The position numbers and the translations under genes are program-made. The notes under the pieces were generated by a model. That model saw only the letters and a program-made list of their open reading frames with translations. It was not told where the DNA came from and did no database searches. From NCBI GenBank assembly GCA_003990745.1, contig RBNI01000183.1, positions 1-38,381 of the forward strand: 38,381 nucleotides of DNA. Reading direction: 5' to 3'. Below are positions 21,149 through 30,626 of this stretch, in pieces (within the stretch, counting starts at the first letter, position 1; each line of letters starts with the position of its first letter). This DNA comes from Jimgerdemannia flammicorona. Its lineage: Eukaryota; Mucoromycota; Endogonomycetes; Endogonales; Endogonaceae.

Positions 21149-24100
21149 ACTCTCCCCTACTTAGCTTTTGACATCCTCGTCGGGGCCTTCTAATTTGTTC
21201 AGGTGTTGTTGTACCATTTGGATGGTTCTTGTAGCTGTATTTGTTGAGGATTTGTTCAACTTCATATTCTTCCTGATCATTAATAATGACAGGTACAGGT
21301 GGTTCTATGGTTTGGTTCAGAAATGTGTCTCGGACTTTCTGGAGTAGTGGTCTAACATGGCTGTCAACTTTGAAGAAGTCTTCTTCAGAGTTCTTGGGTT
21401 CTCCTTTGGATGGATGGATGGAGATAGCAAAGAGAGGGCATTTCTTAGCCAATTTCTTAAGTTGTAGCTTGTTGATATGGGTGATCTTTGGTCCAGGGTC
21501 ACTAGTGTTGAGTGTGTCCTTTTTGCCTTACAGTTTGAAGTTGTGGCATCCTTTCTTGATGGTTAGAGAATGGTTTATCCAATCAATCATAGGGTTCTCT
21601 TATTTTAACCATAGAGTTCCAAGGATGATATCATTATCAGAGAGTAGTATGATTTGAAGGATAACATGTACTCGATAGTCACCAATTCGGAAGAGTAGGT
21701 TGTGGACTTCCTTGCTAATGACATGTGAGGTTTCATCAGCTGTAGCAACTGCTTGGATTTGTTGTACCAGAGAGATGAAGACCTTGAGTCTGTTGGCTGT
21801 TTCTTTATTGATGAAGTTGCCTGAGACACCACTGTCTATCATAATCTTGACAGGTGCTCAATTGACAAAGGCTTTAAGTGTAAGCAGTTTGTCTGATCCA
21901 ATGGTGGTGATTTCAGTTGTAGGAGCTTTCCTTCTGTTAGTTCTTCTTTGAGCCAGTTCGTTGACACAAGAGAAGCAATCATCAATCATTCGGGAAGAGT
22001 ACATTCCAATACTATGGGGGCATCAGCCACTTGGTACATATCTGTCTTTGATTTTCTTGTAGAATTGTTCTTCTTTGTTCATGGTAGGTTGGACTGGGGT
22101 CTTGTTTGATGAACCGAATCCTTTGGATCCTCGGATGGTGGGCAGTAGTTCAGGGACTTCCTTGACTATCAGGTTTGACTCGATTTTTTCGAATAGGATC
22201 TGGGCAATACAGAATCCAATGGGAATCTTGAAGGGTGTCCAACTGTGGTTTCGGATGAGAACAATAATTTCGCCTGTGTAGTCTTCATCAATGACTCCTC
22301 CTTCTACTGAGAGTCCTTTCAATGCTAGGCTGCTGTGATAGCATATTCTTCCAACATATCCTTCAGGGATTTGGATACTGATTCCTGTGTAGACTTGTTT
22401 GACTTCTCAGTTAGAGACCGTAGCTTCTTCGGCTGCATACAGGTCATATCCAGCTGCTTTTTGACTTCCTTTGGTTGGGACCTTAGCAGTTTGTCTCAAC
22501 TTGACAAAGTCTAGTGTTCTGGTGGTCAGATTGTTGAGGTGGTGCAGAGTGGTAACAGTTGCTTGTGTTGCTGTTCGGGGTTTTCAGTTAGGGCAGGCAC
22601 TGGCCATGTGTCCTGTCTTTCGGCAATAGAAGCATGCTCCACTTCTTCTAAGTTCATTCCTTTCGCCTTCAGTGAGTTTCTTGAAGGTACTCGGCTGGGT
22701 GGGTTCATGATTTCTGGGTGTCCATGAAGTGGATGTTGAGGGAGCTCAGGATGCTTCATGCTTGAGTTCTTCTTTCTTGGTCCAAGTCTTTTCCTTGTTA
22801 TTGAATTGTCTTCAGGGCAGAATGGGTCCAGCTGTTAGGATCTGCTTGACCATAGTCTTGATTCTTGCCAGGCACTATTGTTGGTGGTTACAACCAACTG
22901 GGCATCCTTGTTCTCGGATTTTTCTAGTAAGCCATTCAGGCAGAGCATCGAATAAATGGTCTGCTCTTGTACCATTTTGTGCTTCGTCATTGGCAATATA
23001 TCCTAGGCCAACCATGTTCAGGAGTGACTCGAGTTTTGTACAGAAGGTTTCAAATTCTTCTTTGCCATGTACATCGAATTTGAGGTTGCGGAGTTTTACT
23101 CGGGATTCAGCAATCATGGTTTCGCTGCGGTATTGAGCAATCATGAGTTGTTTAAGTCCAGGGGCTGCAGGATGGTCTCTATATCCTGGGGCATTATTTG
23201 CTGCATTCTGGGCAACTACTGCAGGTCGGGTGTCCCATGTGAGGGGTTTTTCAGGAAGGGTTCGCCACCATTCTTCAGCAGGTCCTCGGAAGAATGTAAC
23301 AACTTGGCGGACATAGGCTGTAGTGGTAGCAAAGAGTTATTCCAGGGTGTGGTCTTGATTGTTTGTCAGAACGCAGTCAGCAACTCGCTCATTGGTCCAT
23401 TAATTGGCTTCAAAGTTAGTGTCAACTACACTAATGAAGCTTTAGACTTCTTGTACAGTACCATTGAAGGTAGGTAGACTCAGATTTTTTGTAGATCAGG
23501 TCTGTTTAGCTAAGGTAGTAATGGTTGCTGCCATTATGGCTACCTGGGCTGTAAGGTCTAGAATTTGTTGGTTTGCCATGTTGTTTACTGGAGGCAGTTA
23601 GACTGCTGGTAGTGGTGTTACTAGTACTACTTGAGGTATTGGTGCAGAGTGTGATGGAGTTCTTTGGGTCTGTGTAAGTTGCTAGAGTAATAGTTGTGGG
23701 TCTGGAGTAAGGGCTTGATAGATAGCTGTCTGTTGCTGTGTAGGTGTGTTCTGTCCTAATGGAGGTTCGTTTCCTTCGGTGATATACCCGGGATCGAATT
23801 CACTGAGATACTCCTCCTCTTCTTCAGTTTGGTCCCTGTATACTTGGGTTTGCTCGGCGTCAAAGTAGACAGAATCAGTAGTATATCTGATTTCAGATAG
23901 ACTTAACTCAAAGTCAAGTTCCGGTTCGGTATTGGTTTCAGATTCAGGTGGGGCTGTAGCAGGGCCTGCTTTGGGTTCGGGGTCAGATAGTTGATGAAGA
24001 GTTTCTCTTGCTTCTTCCTTAAGAATATGGCAGGCCTTACTGTTCTGGAATCGGTAGTATAATGCAGTCTTGGTTCTGGTTCGGTGAAAGTCAGTAGAGT

Positions 24101-24541
24101 TGAGCCACTTGGCTACAGAGGCTTGGGCTTTGTGAGGAACTAAGGCTAGAAAGACTGCTGCTGGTTGTCCAAGGTCGCTCAGATTTGTAGAGCTGACAAA
24201 ACTCTTGTTGAGAAGGGTAAAGAAGGCTTCTATAAGACCTTCTTCATCTTGACTTGCTGGGTGTAGTGCAAGGAGTTCGGTGAATAGGGTTTCGTCTATT
24301 TGCTGGTTTAATCAGAGTACTTCTTTCTTTGAATGAAGTTTGTCCCACTTGTTGCAGGTGTGGAGGTCAAATTGTCCTTATATGTCAGGTTCAATTCTCT
24401 TCAGATTGTCAGATAGTTCAGGATAAATTCCAGTTCAGAGATTGGGCTTTATACCAACTTGTAGGAATTTGCAGAAGGGTTTGTAGCAAGGTGAGGAAGC
24501 GTTTTGAAGTGGAATTGGATTGTAAACTACTGCTACCAAGT
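21149..24541 (-). pseudogene. gag-dUTPase-protease-chromodomain fusion of the non-autonomous element
   Basis: Read on the minus strand from the primer-binding site: gag N-terminal part (CNKWDKLHSKKEVL, LIEAFFTLLNKSFVSST), an acidic linker, the capsid-like segment after MANQQILDL (LPTFNGTAQEVQSF ... FFRGPAEEWW), CCHC knuckle CFYCRKTGHMASAC (22593-22634), dUTPase (22101-22490) and protease with IDSGVSGNFI (about 21810-21842) and DNDIILGTLW (about 21600-21630). After HVRPLLQK the frame passes near 21316-21324 directly into EPPVPVIINDQEEYEVEQILNK, the start of the chromodomain. A second deletion near 21220 removes the chromodomain's LIKWKGYP half. All in one frame, with several TGA/TAA stops. No catalytic RT, RNase H or integrase residue remains. 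Confidence 0.87.
22101..22490 (-). pseudogene. Retroelement dUTPase domain (non-autonomous element)
   Basis: dUTPase hydrolyses dUTP to dUMP and pyrophosphate and keeps uracil out of DNA. All five family motifs can be read in order on the minus strand: I AAGYDLYAAE, II GRICYHSSLA (family usually GR.APRSGLA), III GGVIDEDYTGEI with the catalytic Asp, IV IGFCIAQILFE (family GDRIAQL) and V RGSKGFGSS. Spacing and a total of about 130 residues fit a trimeric dUTPase. One TGA interrupts between motifs I and II (SN*EVKQVY). It lies between the gag knuckle and protease, a place where some retroviruses and a few Ty3/gypsy elements carry this enzyme. Motif III is better preserved here than motif I of the copy at 34283-34682. 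Confidence 0.85.
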
Positions 24542-26025
24542 TGTAAGAGGGTTGCTTTTTAGGGTAACCATTACGTAGTTCTGGAAGAGTTTTCTAGAAG
24601 TTCTGGATATTCTAGAAGACTGTTTTCTTATGGTCAAGATCAATTTCATATGGAGTACGTCCTCTACGCTTATTGATTTCAAGATCGGATTGATGTCTCA
24701 ACCAAAGTCCCTTCAATGGACTAGTTCTGGATATTCAGGATTTCTGTATTTCAGGAAGTTCAAGAAACTAAGGCCAGCTTAGTTGAATTGGCGTATCGCT
24801 GCAGACAATACCCAATTAAGAAATTTTGTGACGGGGTTAGGAGTAGGACCTAATGGGGAGCGGATTTACTTAAGAGTGGTTTGTGGGTTATTAAATAGGT
24901 TTATTTGCTATTTATGATATTGCTATTCTAGGAGTAGTTGTGTGAAGGGATATTGTGGAGAAGTGCTCAGGAGTTATGTTCAGATTGTTCAGGTCTGAGA
25001 TTCTGAGGTCTGGGGGAGGGGGTATTTATACTAGTGAGGGGCTATCTGGACTATGCTAAATATGAATGTAGTACTAAGTGTCTTGCTGAGTCGAAATGCA
25101 GTCACGTAGTATAACAGTGATCTAACATGTCAAGAGATCGTCTGACTGCTGAGTTAGTTCACAGTCACATCGTACAAGGCTAATCTAACTATACTATGAC
25201 TACTAAGCTATTTATAGGTTTAGGCACTGTCTGGGTAGTCTTCGATGACATCACCATCGATGACATCATTACTGGCAAAGTCTGAGCAGTTTTCTGACTT
25301 CTGACATCATCAGTTTCAAGGTGTCATCACTTTTATCTCTTGTAAGATTAAGACTGTTTTCGGTGGCAGTGGTTGTACAAGAATAACAGGTCTTGGTTCT
25401 CTTTTTTTTTGGTCTGCTGGCGCATTTGTGAGGACTGGCCATTCTCGTCTAGGGTGAGGGCTCCCAATGTCGCGGCTGGGGGTTTGAATCTCTCAGAAAT
25501 AATATTTTCTGTAATCCGAGGCAATTTTTAGTAGTAATATCTGTCGCATGGATGGCTTGAGATTGGTTTCGACATTGTCGGCTTTCTTGAGTTCAGATGA
25601 AGTATTTGTCACTCTCCAACGGAGGTGACACAGATAGAGCGAACAGAGTTGTTCAAATGTGTTTTGCTTCTACTAAGTAATGAGGTCTTGTATAGTTACA
25701 GTGTATCTTGATCTTGAGTTGATAAGTGCAGTTCATGAACCTTTTGGTAGATGAGATAGGGTTCTTCTTATCTCAATTTGAGTTTGGTACTTTCGGTTTT
25801 CTTTTGTAGTAGTACAGTACACCAAACTAGTTATAGCAGTTTAGAGTCAGTCTTATGATTGTAGTACTTCTTCTAGTATTCTTGTATCTTGGTGGTGAGT
25901 TCTCATGCTTGCTGGTGTATTTCGTGTAACCAGATGATCTCTTGTTTTGTAGTCTCGCATGTGGTTTCCAAATTAGTTCTGAGGATACTATGTGATTTTG
26001 GTGGCTTGGAGGTTGTGCACTTACA
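24542..26025 (-). repeat. 5' LTR of non-autonomous element (1,484 bp)
   Basis: Same length and ends as the left LTR of this element. The minus-strand end CTCTTACA is followed at 24541 by ACTTGGTAGCAG, the primer-binding region. Reading gag backwards, the open frame continues across the LTR border into U5 (NGYPKKQPSYNLVAAVYNP), so the first gag codons appear to be LTR-encoded. TATA box at 25024-25030. Confidence 0.87.
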
Positions 26026-26030
26026 CGCCA
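26026..26030. repeat. Target-site duplication, right (CGCCA)
   Basis: Second copy of CGCCA, directly after the TTACA end of the minus-strand element and before GCTTACTACAAC, where the interrupted plus-strand LTR resumes. Confidence 0.9.
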
Positions 26031-26315
26031 GCTTACTACAACCTCACAACTCATAGTACTGTAACCTATAGAAGGTATGCAGACAGTGAATCTGATGAAA
26101 GCAAAAATGATGCACTACTTCTTTACCCACCAACACCTTATCTAGCATATGAGACAGACAATGCTATCCTGTGGGATGGAGATGAAGTTCCAATGTATTA
26201 CTACCTCAGCAAACAAGGAGAAGTAATCCGCGAACCACTTTTCCTAGACAACTACTTCATCAGAGATAAAGCAATCGATAGTGATGTCATCGAAGACTAT
26301 CCAGACAGTGCCTAA
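26031..26315 (+). pseudogene. LTR-ORF, copy 3, C-terminal part
   Basis: Reads TYRRYADSESDESKNDALLL through the acidic Tyr-rich segment ETDNAILWDGDEVPMYYYLS to DVIEDYPDSA and a TAA stop, with no internal stop. It completes the frame broken at 19664. Codons that differ from copy 2 are mostly G-to-A changes (for example SDESKND for SDESEND). Confidence 0.65.
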
Positions 26316-26995
26316 AACCATAAATAGGTTAGCAGTCATAGTATAGTTAGATTAGCCTTGTATGATGTGACTGTGAACTGACTCAGCAGTCAGATGATCT
26401 CTTGATATGTCAGATCACACTTATACTATGTGACTGCATTCCGACTCAGCAAAGCACTTAGTGCTATACCCATATTTAGCATAGTTCAGATAGCCCTCAC
26501 TAGTATAAATACCCCCTCCCCCAGACCTCAGAATCTCAGACCTGAACAATCCGAACACAACTTCTGAGCACTTCTCCACAAATATCCCTTCACATAACTA
26601 CTCTTAGTATAGTACTATTATGAATAATGAATAAACTTATTTAATAACCCACAAACCACTCTTAAGTAAATCCGCTCCCCGTTAGGTCCTACTCCTAACC
26701 CCATTATGAAATTTCCTATTTGGGTATTGTCTGCAGCGATACGCCAATTCAACTAAGCTGGTCTTAGTTTCTCGAACTTTCTGAAATATGGAAAAAACCT
26801 GAACATCCAGAACTAGTCTAAAGAAAGGACTTTGGTTGAGACATCAACCCGATCTTGAAATCAATAAGCATAGAGGACATACTCCATATAAAATTGATCT
26901 TGACCATAAGAAAATGGTCTTCCAGAATATCCAGAACTTTTAGAAAACCCTTCCAGAGCTACGTAATGGTTACCCTAAAAAGCAACCCTCTTACA
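26031..26995 (+). repeat. Gypsy 3' LTR, copy 3, second part
   Basis: Continuation of the LTR interrupted at 19664, with the C-terminal 94 codons of the LTR-ORF (to TAA 26313-26315), TATAAAT at 26504-26510, a changed poly(A) region (ATGAATAATGAATAAAC near 26620) and the end CTCTTACA at 26991-26995. What follows is not host DNA but the interior of another LTR. Confidence 0.85.
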
Positions 26996-27622
26996 ATAAC
27001 TGTGAACTGACTCAGCAGTCAGATGATCTCTTGATATATCAGATCACACTTATACTATGTGACTGCATTCCAACTCAGCAAGGTACTTAGTGCTATATCT
27101 ATATCTAGTATAGTCCAGATAGCCCCTCACTAGTATAAATACCCCCTCCCCCAGACCTCAGAATCTCAGACTTGAATAATCTGAACACAACTTCTGAACA
27201 CTTTTCCACAATATCCCTTCACACAACTACTTCTAGTATAGCAATATCATGAATAGCGAATAAATCTATTTAATAACTCATAAACTACTCTTAAGTAAAT
27301 CTACTCCCCGTTAGGTCCCACTCCTAACCCTGTCATGAAATTTCCTAATTGGGTATTGTCTGCAGTGATATGCTGATTCAACTAAGCTGGTCTTAGTTTC
27401 TTGAACTTCCTGAAATATAGGGAATCCTGAGTATCCAGAACTAGTCTGAAAAAGGACTTTGGTTGAGATGTCAATCCAATCTTGAAATCAATAAGCATAG
27501 AGAATGTACTCCATATGAAATTGATCTTGACCATAAGAAAACAGTCTTCCAGAATATCCAGAACTTCCAAAAAACCCTTTCAGAACTATGTAACAGTTAC
27601 TCTAAAAAGCAACCCTCTTACA
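26996..27622 (+). repeat. Partial LTR of gypsy copy 4 (R-U5 side)
   Basis: Begins at the internal word AACTGTGAACTGACTCAGCAG, a point in U3 downstream of the LTR-ORF. It runs through TATAAAT (27134-27140) and the poly(A) region to CTCTTACA at 27622. Because it lies immediately right of the complete end of the copy 3 LTR, copy 3 most likely inserted into this LTR. The U3 start would then be left of the window. Confidence 0.82.
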
Positions 27623-28714
27623 ACTTGGTAGCAGCAGTTTACAATCCAATTCTACTTCAAGATACTTCCTCACCTAGCTACAAACCCCTCTGTGAAACTC
27701 CTATAAGTTGGTATAAAGCCCAATCTCTGAACTGAAATTTATCCTAAACCATCTGACAATCTGGAGAGAATTGAACCTGACATACAAGGATAATTTGACC
27801 TCTATACCTGCAACAAGTGGGACAAACTTCATCTAAAGAAAGAAGTACTTTGATTAAACCAGCAAATAGGCAAAACCTTATTCACTGAACTTCTTGCACT
27901 ACACCCAGCAAGTCAAGATGAAGAAGGTCTTATTGAAGCCTTCTTTACTCTTCTCAATAAGAGTTTTGTCAGCTCCACAAATCCAAGTGACCTAGGACAA
28001 CCAGCAGCAGTCTTTTTAGCCTTAGTTCCTCATGAAGCCCAAGCCTCTGTAGCCAAGTGGCTCAACTCTACCAACTTTCACCATACCAGGACCAAGACCA
28101 CATTATACTACTGATTCCAGACCCACAACTATTACTCCAGCAACTTACACAGAATCAAAGAACACCCTCACACTCTGCACTAGTATCTCAAGTAGTACTA
28201 GTATGTAACACTACTACCAGCAGTCCAACTGCCTCTAGTAAACAATATGGCAAACCAACAGATTCTAGACCTCACAGCCCAGATAGCAATAATGGCAGTA
28301 ACCATTACTGCCCTAGCTGAACAGATCCAACCTACCAAAAATCTGAGTCTGCCTACCTTCAATGATACTGCACAAGAAGTCCAAAGCTTCATTAGTATAG
28401 TTGATACTAACTTTGAAGCCAATCAATAGACAAATGAATGAGTTGCTGACTGTATTCTGACAAACAATCAAGATCACACTCTGGAACAACTCTTTGCTAC
28501 AACTACAGCCTATGTCTACTGAGTTGTTACATTCTTCCGAGGACCCACCAAAGAATGGTGGCAAACCCTCTCTGAAAAACCCCTTATATGGAATATCTGA
28601 CCTGCAGTAGTTGCTCAGAATACAGCAAATAATGCCCCAGGATATGAAGCCCATTCTGCAGCCCCTGGACTCAAACAACTTATGATTGGTCAATACCACA
28701 GTGAAACCATAATC
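27623..28714 (+). pseudogene. Gypsy gag, copy 4 (N-terminal and capsid-like part, truncated)
   Basis: Plus-strand gag homologous to the minus-strand gags. It starts at the primer-binding site with VAAVYNP and continues through FTELLALHPASQDEEGLIEA, FFTLLNKSFVSSTNPSDLG and, after MANQQILDLTAQ, into NLSLPTFNDTAQEVQSFIS and FFRGPTKEWWQTLSEKP. It ends in GQYHSETII where the minus element at 28715 begins. A one-base insertion near 27685 shifts the frame. The acidic linker between the N-terminal part and MANQQ is shortened compared with 23650-24050. Stops are frequent (TAG 28426, TGA 28438, TGA near 28520). Knuckle, dUTPase and protease are missing. Confidence 0.83.
27626..27637 (+). promoter_or_regulatory. 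Primer-binding site, copy 4
   Basis: TGGTAGCAGCAG lies four bases after the LTR end. TGG would pair with a tRNA 3' CCA, and TGGTAGC... resembles sites complementary to initiator methionine tRNAs, whose 3' ends read GCTACCA in many eukaryotes. The minus elements carry the same words at about 24527-24538 and 36711-36722. The tRNA identity is inferred and needs the host's tRNA set. Confidence 0.6.
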
Positions 28715-30199
28715 TGTAAGAGGGTTGCTTTTTAAGGTAACCATTACATAGTTCTGGGAGGGTTTTTCTGGAAGTTCTGGATATTCTGGAAGACTGTTTT
28801 CTTATGGTCAAGATCAATTTCATATGGAGTATGTCCTCTACACTTATTGATTTCAAGATTGGGTTGACATCTCAACCAAAGTCCTTTTTCGGACTAGTTC
28901 TGGATGTTCAGGATTTTCCATATTTCAGGAAGTTTAAGAAACTAAGACCAGCTTAGTTGAATTGACATATCGCTGCAGAAAATACCCAATTAGGAAATTT
29001 TGTAACAGGGTTAGGAGTAGGACCTAATGGGGAGCAGATTTACTTAAGAGTGGTTTGTGGATTATTAAATAGGTTTAATTGCTATTTATGATATTGCTAT
29101 ACTAGGAGTAGTTATATAAAGGAATATTGTGGAGAAGTGCTCAGGAGTTGTGTTCGGATTGTTCAAGTCTGAGATTCTGAGGTCTGGGAGAGGGGGTATT
29201 TATACTAGTGAGGGGCTATCTGGACTATGCTAAATGTGAATGTAGTACTAAGTGCCTTACTGAGTCAGAATACAGTCACATAGTACAAGAGTGATCTGAC
29301 ATATCAAGAGATTGTCTAACTGCTGAGTCAGTTCACAGTCATGTTATATAAGGCTAATTTAACTATACTATGACTGCTAAGCTATTTATAGGTTTAGGCA
29401 CTGTCTGGATAGTTTTTGATGACATCACTATTGATGACATCATCACTGGCAAAGTCTGAGCAGTTTTCTGACTTCTGACATCATCAGTTTCAAGGTGTTG
29501 TTACTTCTATCTCTTGCAAGATTAAGGCTGTCCTTGGTGGCAGTGGTTGTACAAGGATAACAGGTCTTGGTTCTCTTTTTTTTTGGTCTGCTGGCGCATT
29601 TGCGAGGACTGGCCATTCTCATCTAGGGTGAGGGCTCCCAATGTCGTGGCTGGGGGTTCAAACCTCTCAAAAATGATATTTTCTGTAATCCGAGGCAATT
29701 TCTAGTAGTAATATCTGTCATATGGATGGCTTGAGATTGGTTTCGACAATGTCAGCTTTCTTGAGTTCAGATAAAGTGTCCATCACTCTCCAATGGAGGT
29801 GACACAGATAGAGTGAACAGAGTTGTTCAAATGCATTTTACTTCTGCTAAGTAATGAGATCTTGTATAGTCACAGTGTATCTTGGTCTTGAGTTGATAAG
29901 TACAGTTCATGAACCTTTTGGTAGATGAGATAGGGTTCTTCTTGTCTCAATTTGAGTTTGGTACTTTCAGTTTTCTTTTGTAATAGTATAGTACACCAAA
30001 CTAGTTATAGCAGTTCAGAGTCAGTCTTATGGTTATAGTACTTCTTCTAGTATTCTTGTATCTTAGCGGTGGGTTCTCATGCTTGCCAGCATATTTCATG
30101 TAACCAGATGATCTCTTGTTTTGTAGTCTCACATGTGGTTTCCAAATTAGTTCTGAGGATACTATGCGATTTTAGTGGCTTAGAGGTTGTGTGCTTACA
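28715..30199 (-). repeat. 3' LTR of full-length minus element (1,485 bp)
   Basis: Starts at 30199 on the minus strand with TGTAAGCACAC after the purine tract and ends CTCTTACA at 28715. It is of the short type, as in the non-autonomous element, so these two minus elements share an LTR lineage distinct from the plus copies. TATA box at 29198-29204. Confidence 0.86.
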
Positions 30200-30253
30200 A
30201 CTCTCTCCTTCTTAGCTTTTGACATCCTCGTCAGGGTCTTCTAGTTTTGTTCT

Positions 30254-30527
30254 AGTGTTGTTATACCATTTAGGAGGTCAAAAGTCTAGTAAAGTCCATT
30301 TTTTTCAGAAAGTGGCATGCTCGTAGTATAGTTGCCTAATGCATTGGATTCACACATTAAAGGGTCATATGTTCAATACCGTGTGCTGGAAGTGATTCTG
30401 ACATCATTCACTGCTGGAGAATTTCCTCTAAGAAATCTTCTTAAATGTCTATGCCTCATTTCCCATCAGTGGTATGGAGAGAATAGGCTGGCTTTCAGTT
30501 TTGCTATTTTTCTAGAGGATTGGTATT
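30254..30527 (+). mobile_element. tRNA-like SINE candidate in the full-length minus element
   Basis: Same insertion as in copies 2 and 3, here in plus orientation because the host element is on the minus strand. The left duplication TTTTGTTCT is at 30245-30253. The right one is eroded (TATTCTTGACTTGC where the others have TATTC then TTTTGTTCT). A box TAGTATAGTTG at 30324-30334, B-box-like TGTTCAATACC at 30370-30380. The seven bases before the A-box arm (GGCATGC) can pair with GTGTGCT after the B box if G-U pairs are allowed, as in an acceptor stem, but the T-arm is imperfect. Probably not a functional tRNA gene. Confidence 0.6.
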
Positions 30528-30626
30528 CTTGACTTGCTGAGTTCTTGATTTTTGTTCATAATAATTATAGTATTCAGGAGGGTATAATATATAATATGAA
30601 CTAGTAGGTGCAGGAGTGTTCAGATT

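Larger units (their letters stand above)
19665..26025 (-). mobile_element. Non-autonomous gypsy derivative lacking RT, RNase H and integrase
   Basis: 6,361 bp with two LTRs of exactly 1,484 bp (19665-21148 and 24542-26025), a primer-binding site next to the right LTR, a polypurine tract next to the left LTR and a 5-bp duplication of target DNA. The internal 3.4 kb reads, on the minus strand, gag, CCHC knuckle, dUTPase and protease. It then jumps from the post-protease linker into the region just before the chromodomain, omitting about 2.9 kb of pol. With both LTRs and a clean duplication it looks like a product of real retrotransposition, so enzymes would have been supplied in trans by complete relatives such as the one at 28715-38033. 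The LTRs differ by scattered transitions. Confidence 0.88.

Noticed and set aside
30301..30390. Functional tRNA gene in the SINE candidate
   Set aside because: A box and B-box-like words are present, but the T-arm does not pair properly and the anticodon stem has mismatches in all three copies.
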